Source: Isoptericola chiayiensis
Lineage (GTDB): Bacteria; Actinomycetota; Actinomycetes; Actinomycetales; Cellulomonadaceae
Assembly: GCF_013149805.1 (NCBI RefSeq)
Contig: NZ_JABEZT010000007.1
Location: 124,001-188,000 of the forward strand
DNA length: 64,000 nt
Direction of reading: 5' to 3'
Position 1 is the first letter of the stretch; each line of letters opens with the position of its first letter. The translations under genes and the position numbers were made by a program. Of the stretch, positions 27,077 to 35,914 are shown one piece after another. The notes beneath the pieces are model-generated. The model saw only the letters and a list, made by a program, of their open reading frames with translations. It was not told the DNA's origin and did not search any database.

Positions 27077-27835
27077 GTGACCGGACCTCTGACACTCTCC
27101 GTGGACTGCGGCGGCAGCGGCATCAAGGCCAACGTGCTGGACGGCGCAGGGACCGCGCACGCCGCGCCCGTCCGCGTCCCGACCCCGTATCCGCTGCCGC
27201 CCGAGCTGCTCGTCGACACCGTCGCCGGGATCGCCGCCGGGCTCCCGGCCGCCGACCGCGTCACCCTCGGCATGCCGGGGATGGTGCGCCACGGCGTCGT
27301 CGTGCACACCCCGCACTACGTGACCCGGGCCGGCCCTCGCACCCGCGTCGACCCCGACCTCGTCGGTCGGTGGCGCAACGCCGACGTGCAGGCCGCGCTC
27401 CGCGACCGGCTCGGGGTCCCCGCGCTGGTCCTCAACGACGCCGAGGTGCACGGCGCCGGCGTCGCCTCCGGCTCCGGGGTGGAGCTGGTGCTGACGCTCG
27501 GCACTGGCCTGGGTGCCGCGCTGTTCGACGGCGGAAGGCTCGCCCCGCACCTGGAGTGGTCGCGTGCGCCCGTGCGCCGCAACACCTCCTACGACGCGTA
27601 CCTGGGCGAGCCGGAACGTCGCCGGCTCGGCGACGGGCTCTGGTCGCGGCGCGTCGTGACCGTCGTCGACGGCCTGCGGCCGGTGTTCTGGTGGGACCGG
27701 CTCTACGTCGGCGGCGGCAACTCGCGGCGCCTGACCGCGACGGCGCTCGCCCGGCTGGGCGACGACGTCGTCGTGGTGCCGAACTCCGCCGCGCTCGTCG
27801 GCGGGGTGCGCGCGTGGGACCTGCCGCGGCCGTAG
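27077..27835 (+). CDS. ROK-family sugar kinase, polyphosphate-glucokinase-like
   Basis: The protein has 252 residues from GTG 27077. The phosphate-1 motif SVDCGGSGIKANVLD, a GMPGMV segment, the catalytic Asp of LVLNDAEVHGAG and the phosphate-2 motif LTLGTGLGAALFDGG are intact. The ROK zinc motif (CxCGxxGC) is absent, as in polyphosphate/ATP glucokinases, which the length also fits. Phosphorylation of glucose or a similar sugar with ATP or polyphosphate is the likely role. It is divergent from truA, and its 3' end overlaps the opposing hydrolase gene by 133 bp. Confidence 0.83.
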   Translation: MTGPLTLSVDCGGSGIKANVLDGAGTAHAAPVRVPTPYPLPPELLVDTVAGIAAGLPAADRVTLGMPGMVRHGVVVHTPHYVTRAGPRTRVDPDLVGRWRNADVQAALRDRLGVPALVLNDAEVHGAGVASGSGVELVLTLGTGLGAALFDGGRLAPHLEWSRAPVRRNTSYDAYLGEPERRRLGDGLWSRRVVTVVDGLRPVFWWDRLYVGGGNSRRLTATALARLGDDVVVVPNSAALVGGVRAWDLPRP

Positions 27836-28548
27836 GTGGCGCACGCCGCGTGGGCCTCCAGCACGGCCCGGCTGAACGCGACCGGCGCGTCCAGGCTCAC
27901 CAGGTGGCGCGCCCGCGGCACGATCACCAGGCGGGCGTCCGCCCCCGAGGAGCGGGCCGCGGCCAGCATGGAGCGCTCGTGCCCCCGGAAGTGGTCCCAC
28001 TGGCCGTTCACGAGCCGCACCGGGCTGTCGGCGGCGGCGAGCGCACGCCGGGTGTCCAGAGCGCCCACCTCGACGAGCACGTCGCCCATGGCGTCCAGGG
28101 CGAACCCCCCGGCCGCCAGGTCGCGCACCGAGGCGTCGTCGAGCATGCCGCGCACGAACGTGTCGTTGAGCCACGCCCCGCTGTCCGGCCAGCGCTCGAT
28201 CCACCGCGCCAGGTGCAGCCAGGCCGCACGCAGAGGCGTGTCCGGGCTCGTGCAGCACGAGGCGGCGACGAGCCCGGCGCACTGCTCCGGCCGGCGGGCA
28301 CGGTGCTCGATGCCGACGTACCCGCCGAGCGACAGCCCGACCACGAGGGCCCGACCCCCCACGGAGTCGACGGCGTCGCCCACGGTGGCCACGGCGTCGT
28401 CCAGCCCGAACGGCACGTCCCGCCGGGACCCGTGACCGGGCAGGTCGGGCGCGACGACGGTCGCGCCGGCCGCGTGCAGGGCGTCGACCTGCCGGCGCCA
28501 CATCGTGGCCGACGTCCGCGAACCGTGCAGCAGCACCACCGGGAGCAT
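27703..28548 (-). CDS. Alpha/beta hydrolase
   Basis: The protein has 281 residues from ATG 28548. It carries an alpha/beta-hydrolase fold: the LLHGSRTSATMWRRQ oxyanion region, PDLPGHG, the nucleophile elbow GLSLGGYVG (Ser) and a late PRARHLVSLDAP His. An acidic residue around NGQWDHFRG completes the expected triad. Family similarity ends near VLEAHAAC. The last 45 or so residues have odd composition because they read antisense through the kinase gene, so the ancestral stop seems lost. Substrate unknown. Confidence 0.82.
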   Translation of the reverse strand: MLPVVLLHGSRTSATMWRRQVDALHAAGATVVAPDLPGHGSRRDVPFGLDDAVATVGDAVDSVGGRALVVGLSLGGYVGIEHRARRPEQCAGLVAASCCTSPDTPLRAAWLHLARWIERWPDSGAWLNDTFVRGMLDDASVRDLAAGGFALDAMGDVLVEVGALDTRRALAAADSPVRLVNGQWDHFRGHERSMLAAARSSGADARLVIVPRARHLVSLDAPVAFSRAVLEAHAACATYGRGRSHARTPPTSAAEFGTTTTSSPSRASAVAVRRRELPPPT

Positions 28549-28566
28549 GAGTTCACCGTAGGGACG

Positions 28567-28601
28567 ACGAGGGCCCCGCACCATCGGTGCGGGGCCCTCG
28601 T
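28567..28601 (-). terminator. Hairpin terminator after rplQ
   Basis: A perfect 16-bp stem (28567-28582 with 28586-28601) has the three-base loop ATC. It begins 22 bp beyond the rplQ stop and ends the alpha operon before the hydrolase gene. Confidence 0.9.
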
Positions 28602-28623
28602 GACGTCCGGAGCGGAAGGGGAC

Positions 28624-29139
28624 TCAGTCCTCCTTCTTCTCCTCGGTCGACTCGGCCTCGGTCGTCTCGGCGGCCGGGGTCTCCTCCGCCGGGGTCTCCT
28701 CGGCGGGCTTCTCGGCCTCGGGCTTCGACGCCTTCTCGGCGGCCTGGGTGGCCTCCTTGACGACGCCCTGCTTGGGGCTGACCGGCTCGGTCACCAGCTC
28801 GATGACGGCCATCGGGGCGTTGTCGCCCTTGCGGTTGCCGACCTTCGTGATGCGCGTGTAGCCGCCGTCGCGCTCGGCCATCGACGGAGCGATCTCCGTG
28901 AACAGCGTGTGCACGACCGACTGGTCACGCACGACGCGCAGCACCCGACGACGGGCGTGCAGGTCGCCGCGCTTGGCGAACGTGATCAGGCGCTCGGCGA
29001 CCGGACGCAGCCGCTTGGCCTTGGTCTCGGTCGTGGTGATCCGGCCGTGCTCGAACAGCGCCGTCGACAGGTTCGCGAGGATCAGGCGCTCGTGAGCCGG
29101 GCTGCCACCGAGCCGCGGACCCTTGGTGGGGGTAGGCAT
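28624..29139 (-). CDS. rplQ: 50S ribosomal protein L17
   Basis: The protein has 171 residues. ATG 29139 follows AAGGAGA. The core [20 protein letters not shown] and [23 protein letters not shown] are typical of L17. About 50 acidic, Ala/Glu/Pro/Thr-rich residues extend the C-terminus (ending STEEKKED), an extension common in actinobacteria and presumably disordered. It is the last gene of the infA-to-rplQ cluster, followed by a strong terminator. Confidence 0.96.
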   Translation of the reverse strand: MPTPTKGPRLGGSPAHERLILANLSTALFEHGRITTTETKAKRLRPVAERLITFAKRGDLHARRRVLRVVRDQSVVHTLFTEIAPSMAERDGGYTRITKVGNRKGDNAPMAVIELVTEPVSPKQGVVKEATQAAEKASKPEAEKPAEETPAEETPAAETTEAESTEEKKED

Positions 29140-29215
29140 TTCTGGTTCTCCTTGAGGGTGGTTCCGCACCGCGCGGCCCCGTCATGTCGATCGGTGCCGC
29201 AGCGGGCGCGGTACG

Positions 29216-30226
29216 TCAGTACGTCTGCTCGTCCGGGTACGCGGTCTCGTCGTCCCCGAAGTACTGCGCCGCCGACGGGTCGAAGTCGAGCGGGGAGTCC
29301 TTGAGAGCAAGGCCGAGCTCCGCGAGCTTCTCCTTGACCTCGTTGATCGACTTCGCACCGAAGTTGCGGATGTCGAGCAGGTCCGCCTCGCTGCGCGCGA
29401 CGAGCTCACCGACCTGGTGGATGCCCTCGCGCTTGAGGCAGTTGTACGAGCGGATGGTGAGGTTGAGCTCCTCGATCGGCAGCGCCAGGTCGGCAGCCAG
29501 CGCGGAGTCCGTTGGGGACGGACCGATCTCGATGCCCTCGGCCTCGACGTTCAGCTCCCGGGCCAGGCCGAAGAGCTCGACGAGCGTCTTGCCGGCCGAC
29601 GCGAGCGCGTCCCGCGGCGCGATGGCCTGCTTGGTCTCGACGTCGACGATCAGCTTGTCGAAGTCCGTGCGCTGCTCCACACGGGTCGCCTCGACCTTGT
29701 AGGTGACCTTCAGGACCGGCGAGTAGATCGAGTCCACCGGGATCCGACCGATCTCGGCGTCCGGGGTCTTGTTCTGCGCGGCGGACACGTAGCCACGACC
29801 CCGCTCGACGGTCAGCTCGATCTCGAGCGTGCCCTCGTCGTTGAGCGTGGCGATGTGCAGGTCGGGGTTGTGCACCTCGACACCCGCCGGCGGCACGATG
29901 TCCGCCGCGGTCGCCGCACCGGCGCCCTGCTTGCGCAGGTACATCACGACCGGCTCGTCGTTCTCGGAGGAGACCACGAGGTTCTTGATGTTGAGGATGA
30001 TCTCGGTGACGTCCTCCTTCACCCCCGGCACGGTGGTGAACTCGTGGAGCACACCGTCGATGCGGATGGAGGTGACCGCCGCGCCCGGGATGGACGACAG
30101 GAGCGTCCGGCGCAGGGAGTTGCCGAGCGTGTAGCCGAAGCCCGGCTCCAGCGGCTCGATGGAGAACCGCGAACGGTAGTCCGAGATGACCTCTTCGGTC
30201 AGCGTGGGGCGCTGTGCGATGAGCAC
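29216..30226 (-). CDS. rpoA: RNA polymerase alpha subunit
   Basis: The protein has 336 residues. GTG 30226 is preceded by AAAGGA at eight bases. The N-terminal assembly domain (about 1-230, with [25 protein letters not shown]) is joined to the DNA-binding alpha-CTD (about 250-320, [22 protein letters not shown] and [14 protein letters not shown]). It nucleates polymerase assembly. rpsD is not present between rpsK and rpoA. A strong hairpin in the 140-bp gap upstream may allow separate control of rpoA-rplQ. Confidence 0.98.
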   Translation of the reverse strand: MLIAQRPTLTEEVISDYRSRFSIEPLEPGFGYTLGNSLRRTLLSSIPGAAVTSIRIDGVLHEFTTVPGVKEDVTEIILNIKNLVVSSENDEPVVMYLRKQGAGAATAADIVPPAGVEVHNPDLHIATLNDEGTLEIELTVERGRGYVSAAQNKTPDAEIGRIPVDSIYSPVLKVTYKVEATRVEQRTDFDKLIVDVETKQAIAPRDALASAGKTLVELFGLARELNVEAEGIEIGPSPTDSALAADLALPIEELNLTIRSYNCLKREGIHQVGELVARSEADLLDIRNFGAKSINEVKEKLAELGLALKDSPLDFDPSAAQYFGDDETAYPDEQTY

Positions 30227-30328
30227 TGTGTTGGTCCTTTCAGTGTGCGTCCGCTATATGACGCATCACGGATCCGCGCTCTGGCGCGGCCCCGGGCGGG
30301 ACTCGGTCCACCCGTCCGGGCAGGGTGC

Positions 30329-30360
30329 GGACCGGCCGGCCCGTCGGGGCCGGCCGGTCC
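30329..30360 (-). terminator. Strong hairpin between rpsK and rpoA
   Basis: The 14-bp stem GGACCGGCCGGCCC / GGGCCGGCCGGTCC (30329-30342 with 30347-30360) has a four-base loop. It starts six bases after the rpsK stop codon. It could be an attenuator or an RNA-processing or stabilising element inside the alpha operon. No U-tract follows. Confidence 0.7.
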
Positions 30361-30366
30361 ACGAGG

Positions 30367-30771
30367 TCAGACGCGGCGACGCTTCGGGGGGCGGCAGCCG
30401 TTGTGCGCCTGGGGGGTGACGTCCTGGATCGAGCCGACCTCGATGCCGGTCGCCTGCAGGGAGCGGATGGCGGTCTCACGACCGGAACCCGGGCCCTTGA
30501 CGAAGACGTCGACCTTCTTGACCCCGTGGTCCTGCGCACGGCGCGCGGCCGACTCGGCGGCGAGCTGCGCGGCGTACGGCGTGGACTTGCGGGAGCCCTT
30601 GAAGCCGACGTGGCCGGCGGACGCCCACGAGATCACGGCGCCCGACGGGTCGGTGATCGAGACGATCGTGTTGTTGAACGTGCTCTTGATGTGTGCCTGG
30701 CCGTGCGGGACGTTCTTCTTGTCCTTGCGACGCGGCTTGCGCGCGGCGGTGGCGCGAGTCTTGGGAGGCAT
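30367..30771 (-). CDS. rpsK: 30S ribosomal protein S11
   Basis: The protein has 134 residues with the S11 core: [37 protein letters not shown] and the C-terminus [13 protein letters not shown]11 lines the mRNA exit region of the small subunit. It lies 80 bp downstream of rpsM. It is followed directly by a strong hairpin before rpoA. Confidence 0.97.
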   Translation of the reverse strand: MPPKTRATAARKPRRKDKKNVPHGQAHIKSTFNNTIVSITDPSGAVISWASAGHVGFKGSRKSTPYAAQLAAESAARRAQDHGVKKVDVFVKGPGSGRETAIRSLQATGIEVGSIQDVTPQAHNGCRPPKRRRV

Positions 30772-30851
30772 GTGCGTTGATACTCCTGGTCTGAGGTCGT
30801 CGGACCGGGGCGGAGGTCAGCGGTGCTGACCCGCTCCACGGACTGCTGACG

Positions 30852-31226
30852 TCAGCGGGCCTTCTTCTTGCCCGCGACGGTGCGCTTCTTGCCCTTGCGG
30901 GTACGCGCGTTGGTCTTGGTGCGCTGACCGCGCACCGGCAGCCCGCGACGGTGACGCAGACCCTGGTAGGTGCCGATCTCCACCTTGCGGCGGATGTCGG
31001 CCGCGACCTCGCGGCGGAGGTCACCCTCGAGCTGGTAGTTGCCCTCGAGGAAGTCGCGGAGCGCGACGAGCTCGGCGTCGCCGAGGTCCTTCACGCGCTG
31101 GTCCGGGGAGATCCCCGTCGCCGCGACGGCCTGCTCGGCGCGGGTGCGTCCGACGCCGTAGATGTAGGTGAGCGCGACCACGACCCGCTTCTCGCGGGGG
31201 AGGTCGACGCCGACAAGACGTGCCAT
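30852..31226 (-). CDS. rpsM: 30S ribosomal protein S13
   Basis: The protein has 124 residues starting [15 protein letters not shown]. The segments [15 protein letters not shown] and [24 protein letters not shown], and the basic tail that contacts P-site tRNA, identify S13. It follows rpmJ after a 183-bp gap, a wide spacing for this cluster; I see no distinct promoter in that gap. Confidence 0.97.
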   Translation of the reverse strand: MARLVGVDLPREKRVVVALTYIYGVGRTRAEQAVAATGISPDQRVKDLGDAELVALRDFLEGNYQLEGDLRREVAADIRRKVEIGTYQGLRHRRGLPVRGQRTKTNARTRKGKKRTVAGKKKAR

Positions 31227-31409
31227 GTGTCTTCCGGCTCCTGTGCTTCGTCCAGAGGTCTTCCGCACCGCCTTCCCGCGAGGACCGCGGGCCCCGGCCC
31301 CTGGACCGAGGGTTCCCCTCGCCGTGCCCGTCGGAGCGGGAGGTCGAGGTTCGTGGTGGTGCGCTGCCCGCGCCGGTCCGTGGACCTGGTGCGGGGTCGT
31401 GCTCGTGAT

Positions 31410-31523
31410 TCAGCCCTGGCGCTGCTTGTGGCGCTGGTTCGAGCAGATCACCATGACGCGACCGTGCCGGCGGATCACCTTGCACTGGTCGCAGATCTTC
31501 TTGACGCTCGGCTTGACCTTCAT
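31410..31523 (-). CDS. rpmJ: 50S ribosomal protein L36
   Basis: This 37-residue gene runs [14 protein letters not shown]... to ...KQRQG. It has the zinc-ribbon pattern Cys-x2-Cys, then Cys and His, so it is the zinc-binding (C+) form rather than the zinc-free paralogue. It lies between infA and rpsM as in most bacteria. ATG 31523 follows GGAGGAACACTG, giving a clear ribosome site. Confidence 0.95.
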   Translation of the reverse strand: MKVKPSVKKICDQCKVIRRHGRVMVICSNQRHKQRQG

Positions 31524-31602
31524 CAGTGTTCCTCCGCCACCTCAGGACCGGCCGTGGGCCGCTCCGTCCGGGTGGCGATGTCGATCGGGTGGGGGATGAC
31601 GA

Positions 31603-31824
31603 CTACTTGTAGCGGTAGACGATCCGGCCACGGGACAGGTCGTACGGGCTCAGCTCGACGACCACCCGGTCCTCGGGGAGGATCCGGATGTAGTGCTGAC
31701 GCATCTTGCCCGAGATGTGCGCGAGAACCTTGTGACCGTTGGCCAGCTCCACGCGGAACATCGCGTTCGGCAGGGCCTCGATCACGCTGCCCTCGATCTC
31801 GATGACACCGTCCTTCTTTGCCAT
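31603..31824 (-). CDS. infA: Translation initiation factor IF-1
   Basis: The protein has 73 residues, beginning [12 protein letters not shown] and ending GRIVYRYK. This is a single S1-like OB fold with the standard [24 protein letters not shown] stretch, here spanning about residues 19-42. It binds the A site of the 30S subunit during initiation. It heads the infA-rpmJ-rpsM-rpsK-rpoA-rplQ cluster, with its own promoter in the 266-bp gap after map. Confidence 0.97.
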   Translation of the reverse strand: MAKKDGVIEIEGSVIEALPNAMFRVELANGHKVLAHISGKMRQHYIRILPEDRVVVELSPYDLSRGRIVYRYK

Positions 31825-32013
31825 GTCCTCCGCTAACTCTCGTCTGTGTCTTTCGACGGACTGCTGCCACGCGCCTCGGCCCGGCCGCGGAAAGACCACG
31901 GGGAGAGCGTCGGGGACGTGGATCGCGTGCTTCCGCTCCCTGGCCGACGGCCTGCCGGACCCCGGAGACCGGGACGACAGGGAGGGCTCACGAACGGACT
32001 ACACCCGACAGAC

Positions 32014-32041
32014 CATCGTACTCCATCGGCACGGAAGGGCA
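32014..32041 (-). promoter_or_regulatory. Putative promoter of infA and the alpha operon
   Basis: TTGCCC (32036-32041) and TACGAT (32014-32019) are 16 bp apart on the minus strand. They would give a leader of about 180 bases before infA. No other candidate in the map-infA gap looks better. Confidence 0.55.
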
Positions 32042-32090
32042 ACCCGCTCTGCGTCACACCTCGGCGCGGGTTCGTCTCATCCACGCTCGT

Positions 32091-32969
32091 TCAGCCCAGG
32101 GCGACCGGCTGCACCTCGAACGGCGCCAGCCCGGCGGTGCCCAGGTCGTGCGCCGTCAGGACCGCGATGCCGTCCTCCAGCACCGCGACCGTGTGCTCCC
32201 AGTGCGCGGCGCGGGACCCGTCGGTGGTGACGACGGTCCAGTCATCGGCGAGCACACGGGTCGCGGCACCACCGCGGGTGACCATGGGCTCGACGGCGAG
32301 GCAGAGGCCCGGCCGGACCCGCGGACCGCGGTCGGAGGCGCGGAAGTTCAGCACGTCGGGCGGCTGGTGCATCGCCGTCCCGATCCCGTGCCCTGTGTAC
32401 TCCTCGACGATGCCGTACCCGGCACCGTCGATCTCCCCCGCCAGCTCCACGGCGGTCTCCACCGCATCGCCGACCTCGCCGACGCGCCGGGCGCCCGCCA
32501 GCGCGCTGATGCCGGCCCACATCGCCGTCCTGGCGGCGCGCGAGAGCCGCGCGTCGCCGGGATCGGCGACGGCGGCCGCCGGCTCGGCGTCGTCGTCCAT
32601 CGCACCGTTCGGACCGACGAGGAACGTCACCGCGGAGTCCCCGTGCCAGCCGTCGACGACCGCGCCGCAGTCGATCGACACCAGGTCGCCGGCGTGCAGG
32701 ATCCGGTCCCCCGGGATGCCGTGCACGACCTGGTCGTTCACCGACGCGCAGATCGTGGCCGGGAACCCCTGGTAGCCGAGGAACGACGGCGTGGCGCCCG
32801 CCGACGCGATGGCGTCCGCCGCCACCCGGTCGAGCTCCGCCGTCGTCGTGCCGGGCCGCGCGGCGTCGCGCACGGCGGCCAGCGTGTCCGCCACCACCAG
32901 CCCGGCCCGCCGCATGAGCAGGACCTGCTCGCGGGACTTGAGCTCGAGGCGGGGGCGGGAGCGGAACAC
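32091..32969 (-). CDS. map: Type I methionine aminopeptidase
   Basis: The protein has 292 residues from GTG 32969, with GAGGAG upstream. The five metal ligands are visible: Asp in SIDCGA, Asp in HGDSAV, His in GHGIGTAMHQ, Glu in AVEPMV and Glu in WEHTVAV. It removes the initiator Met after deformylation. An acidic insertion (about residues 125-145, MDDDAEPAAAVADPGDA) makes it longer than the 250-285-residue norm. It lies eight bases after adk on the same transcript. Confidence 0.96.
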   Translation of the reverse strand: MFRSRPRLELKSREQVLLMRRAGLVVADTLAAVRDAARPGTTTAELDRVAADAIASAGATPSFLGYQGFPATICASVNDQVVHGIPGDRILHAGDLVSIDCGAVVDGWHGDSAVTFLVGPNGAMDDDAEPAAAVADPGDARLSRAARTAMWAGISALAGARRVGEVGDAVETAVELAGEIDGAGYGIVEEYTGHGIGTAMHQPPDVLNFRASDRGPRVRPGLCLAVEPMVTRGGAATRVLADDWTVVTTDGSRAAHWEHTVAVLEDGIAVLTAHDLGTAGLAPFEVQPVALG

Positions 32970-32977
32970 GGGACTCC

Positions 32978-33619
32978 TCAGCCGAGCTGCTGCGCGAGGG
33001 CCGCCACGACGCGGTCCGTGACCTCGGAGATCTCCCCGATGCCGTCCACCCGCGCCAGGAGCCCGCGCTCGGCGTAGGCGGCGGTCAGCGGCGCCGTCTC
33101 GGCGTCGTAGATGTCCAGGCGACGCGCGATCGCGTCCGGGGTGTCGTCCTCGCGGCCCTCGAGCTCCGCCCGCTTGGCGATGCGGGCGAGCAGCTCGTCG
33201 CGGTCGGCGGTGAGCTCCACGACGCCGTCCAGCTCCCAGTCGAGGTCGCCCAGGATCTGGTCGAGGGCCTCGACCTGGTGCGCGTTGCGCGGGTAGCCGT
33301 CGAGGAGGAACCCGCCGCGGACGTCGTCCTCGGCCAGGCGGTCCCGGACCATCGAGTCCGTCACCTCGTCCGGGACCAGCTCGCCCTTCGCCGAGTACTC
33401 CTGGGCGAGCTTGCCCAGGTCCGTGCCGCCGGCGATGTTCGCGCGGAAGATGTCGCCCGTCGAGATCGTGGGGATGCCGAAGAGCTCGGCCAGGCGGGCG
33501 GCCTGGGTACCCTTGCCGGCGCCCTGCGGCCCCATGATCACCAGGCGCGTCAGACGGCCCTCGGCGCTCGGGGAGCCGTGCAGCTCGCGGCGGGTGGTCG
33601 GGGTGTTCGACTCGGTCAA
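32978..33619 (-). CDS. adk: Adenylate kinase
   Basis: The P-loop MGPQGAGKGTQA, TGDIFRANI, the GFLLDGYPRN motif and RRLDIYDAETAPL are present. The LID is the short type (RAELEGREDDTPDAIARR), without the zinc-ribbon insert, as in mycobacterial Adk. The start is uncertain. A TTG at 33619 overlaps the secY stop by four bases and gives 213 residues, about 25 more than usual. The only later candidate, GTG 33541, would remove the Arg-Leu that begins the fold. It balances AMP, ADP and ATP; the secY-adk-map order is standard. Confidence 0.93.
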   Translation of the reverse strand: MTESNTPTTRRELHGSPSAEGRLTRLVIMGPQGAGKGTQAARLAELFGIPTISTGDIFRANIAGGTDLGKLAQEYSAKGELVPDEVTDSMVRDRLAEDDVRGGFLLDGYPRNAHQVEALDQILGDLDWELDGVVELTADRDELLARIAKRAELEGREDDTPDAIARRLDIYDAETAPLTAAYAERGLLARVDGIGEISEVTDRVVAALAQQLG

Positions 33620-34914
33620 CGGAGGAACCCTTCGTAGTGTCGCTGCTGGAGCTGGGAGTTGACCTGCTTCACGAACTCCAGGCCGACGCCGACGATGATG
33701 AGGATCGACGTCCCGCCGAACGGGATGTTCGTGGTCACGCCCAGGAACACCAGCACCAGCGTCGGGATGAGCGCGACGATGGCGAGGTACAGGGCGCCGG
33801 CGGACGTGATGCGGGTGATCACGTAGTCCAGGTACTCGGCCGTGGGCCGGCCGGCGCGGATACCGGGGATGAAGCCCCCGTACTTCTTCATGTTGTCCGC
33901 GACCTCGTCCGGGTTGAACGTGATCGAGGTGTAGAAGAACGCGAAGAACACGATCATCAGGACGTACACCGCGATGTAGATCGGCTGGTCCTGCTGGGCG
34001 AGGTTGTTCGAGATCCAGATGACCCAGCCGGCCGTCTGGTCGCCGAACTGCGCGAGGAGCGCCGGGATCGCGAGGATCGACGCCGCGAAGATCACCGGGA
34101 TCACGCCGGCCATGTTGATCTTGATCGGGATGTAGGTGCTCGTCCCGCCGTACATCCGGCGGCCGACCATGCGCTTGGCGTACTGCACCGGGATCCGGCG
34201 CTGCGACTGCTCCACGTAGACGACCATGCCGATCACCAGGACGATCACGGCGATCATGATCATGAAGTTCAGCGGGCCGTTCGCGCCACCGGCGATGGAC
34301 CACAGGGCCGTCGGGAAGCTGGCGACGATCGAGGTGAAGATCAGCAGCGACATGCCGTTGCCGATGCCCTTCTCGGTGATCAGCTCACCGAGCCACATGA
34401 CCAGGCCGGTACCGGCGGTCATGGTGACCACCATGAGGAAGGCGGTCATGAAGCTGTCGTCGACGACGACGTCGACCGGGCAGCCGGGGAACAGCAGCCC
34501 CGTGCGGGCCGTGGTGATGATCGTCGTCGACTGCAGGATCGCCAGCGCGATGGTCAGGTAGCGCGTGTACTGCGTCAGCTTGGCCTGACCCGACTGGCCC
34601 TCCTTGTGCAGCGCCTCGAACCGCGGGATCACGACACGCAGGAGCTGCGTGATGATGCTGGCCGTGATGTACGGCATGATCCCGAGGGCGAACACCGACA
34701 GCTGCAGGAGCGCGCCACCGCTGAACGTGTTGACGAGACCCAGCAACGACGTGCTGCCCTCCTGGGCCGCCACGCACTGCTGGACGTTCGCGTAGTCCAC
34801 GCCCGGCGTCGGGATGAACGACCCCACGCGGAAGAGCGACATGATCGCGATCGTGAACAGCAGCTTGCGCCGCAGGTCCGGTGTCCGGAAAGCCCGGCCG
34901 AATGCGCTGAGCAC
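33616..34914 (-). CDS. secY: Preprotein translocase subunit SecY
   Basis: The protein has 432 residues. GTG 34914 follows AGGAGG. Ten membrane helices are discernible. Family segments include the PTPGVD region after helix 1, the plug region around LLGLVNTFSGGALLQLSVFALGIMPYI, and the cytoplasmic loops RRIPVQYAKR and YGGFIPGIRAGRPTAEYL. It is the protein-conducting channel. It heads secY-adk-map, cut off from rplO by a terminator. Confidence 0.98.
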   Translation of the reverse strand: MLSAFGRAFRTPDLRRKLLFTIAIMSLFRVGSFIPTPGVDYANVQQCVAAQEGSTSLLGLVNTFSGGALLQLSVFALGIMPYITASIITQLLRVVIPRFEALHKEGQSGQAKLTQYTRYLTIALAILQSTTIITTARTGLLFPGCPVDVVVDDSFMTAFLMVVTMTAGTGLVMWLGELITEKGIGNGMSLLIFTSIVASFPTALWSIAGGANGPLNFMIMIAVIVLVIGMVVYVEQSQRRIPVQYAKRMVGRRMYGGTSTYIPIKINMAGVIPVIFAASILAIPALLAQFGDQTAGWVIWISNNLAQQDQPIYIAVYVLMIVFFAFFYTSITFNPDEVADNMKKYGGFIPGIRAGRPTAEYLDYVITRITSAGALYLAIVALIPTLVLVFLGVTTNIPFGGTSILIIVGVGLEFVKQVNSQLQQRHYEGFLR

Positions 34915-35207
34915 CTATCCTCCTGACCCGCCACGGCGGGGTGTCGTGCCGCCGGTGGAACCGGCGAGATGAGGTCCGTCCACGCTGCGGGCCGTCCCGC
35001 GGCGCCGACGCACCGACTCGGTCGTGGTCCGGCCGGCGTCTGCCGGCGACCCACCGCGCACGCCGCGCGCGGTGCGGACCGTGACGGATTCTACGTGCCT
35101 TCGCACGTGACCTGGACCACGATGGTCCGATCGAACCTAGCAGATCGGACGTACCGGGCGTGATCCACGCCGCGTCCGGGGCTCCGTCACGTCCGCCCCG
35201 GACAGCG
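34915..35207 (-). promoter_or_regulatory. secY leader and promoter region
   Basis: With the terminator below, this is the 338-bp gap between rplO and secY. A TAGAAT -10 candidate lies at 35088-35093 on the minus strand, with no convincing -35, and would give a leader of about 165 bases. No open reading frame or other element is recognisable. Confidence 0.45.
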
Positions 35208-35244
35208 CACGGGGCCGGTGGCGCGTCGCGCCACCGGCCCCGTG
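35208..35244 (-). terminator. Terminator of the rpsJ-rplO cluster
   Basis: The 16-bp stem CACGGGGCCGGTGGCG / CGCCACCGGCCCCGTG (35208-35223 with 35229-35244) lies eight bases beyond the rplO stop. It separates the spc genes from secY. Confidence 0.88.
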
Positions 35245-35252
35245 GTTGGGAC

Positions 35253-35729
35253 TCAGTCCTCCGAGACCGAACCGCCGGCCGCCAGGACCTTGTCCTTGGC
35301 GGAGCCGGAGATCGCGTCGACCGCGACGTCCAGCTTGACGGTGATCTCACCCGTGCCGAGCACCTTCACCGGCTGGCCGGAGCGGACCGCGCCCTTGGCG
35401 ACGAGATCGTCGACCGTGACGGAGCCCCCCTCCGGGTACAGCGCGGCGAGCTTGTCCAGGTTCACGACCTGGTACTCGACGCGGAACGGGTTCTTGAAGC
35501 CACGCAGCTTCGGCAGACGCATGTGCAGCGGCATCTGCCCGCCCTCGAAGCCCACCGGCACCTGGTAGCGGGCCTTGGTGCCCTTGGTGCCGCGACCTGC
35601 CGTCTTGCCCTTCGACGCCTCACCACGACCCACACGGGTCTTGGCCTTCTTGGCGCCGGGGGCCGGACGCAGGTGGTGGACCTTCAGCGGCTGCGACTGC
35701 GCGCCCTTGTCCTGGGTGCTGTCGGCCAT
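35253..35729 (-). CDS. rplO: 50S ribosomal protein L15
   Basis: The protein has 158 residues. The Gly- and Lys-rich rRNA-binding N-terminal half ([20 protein letters not shown]) and the C-terminal globular part with [14 protein letters not shown] identify L15. It is two bases downstream of rpmD and is the last gene before a strong terminator. It is a late-assembly protein of the large subunit. Confidence 0.97.
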   Translation of the reverse strand: MADSTQDKGAQSQPLKVHHLRPAPGAKKAKTRVGRGEASKGKTAGRGTKGTKARYQVPVGFEGGQMPLHMRLPKLRGFKNPFRVEYQVVNLDKLAALYPEGGSVTVDDLVAKGAVRSGQPVKVLGTGEITVKLDVAVDAISGSAKDKVLAAGGSVSED

Positions 35730-35731
35730 GA

Positions 35732-35914
35732 TCAGTCGACCTCCTCGACGGTGACGAGATGCGCCACCGTGGTGACCATGCCACGGATCTCCGGACGGTC
35801 CTCCTTCACGGCGATGTCGCCGATCCGCTTGAGGCCGAGGGTCCGCAGCGTGTCACGCTGGTTCTGCTTGCCGCCGATGGCGGACTTGACCTGGGTGACC
35901 TTGAGTCGAGCCAT
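35732..35914 (-). CDS. rpmD: 50S ribosomal protein L30
   Basis: The protein has 60 residues, from [15 protein letters not shown] to LVTVEEVD. It is the compact bacterial L30 with the TLGLKRIGD signature. Its ATG overlaps the rpsE stop by one base (TGATG), so translation is coupled. It sits between rpsE and rplO as in other bacteria that retain L30. Confidence 0.96.
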   Translation of the reverse strand: MARLKVTQVKSAIGGKQNQRDTLRTLGLKRIGDIAVKEDRPEIRGMVTTVAHLVTVEEVD

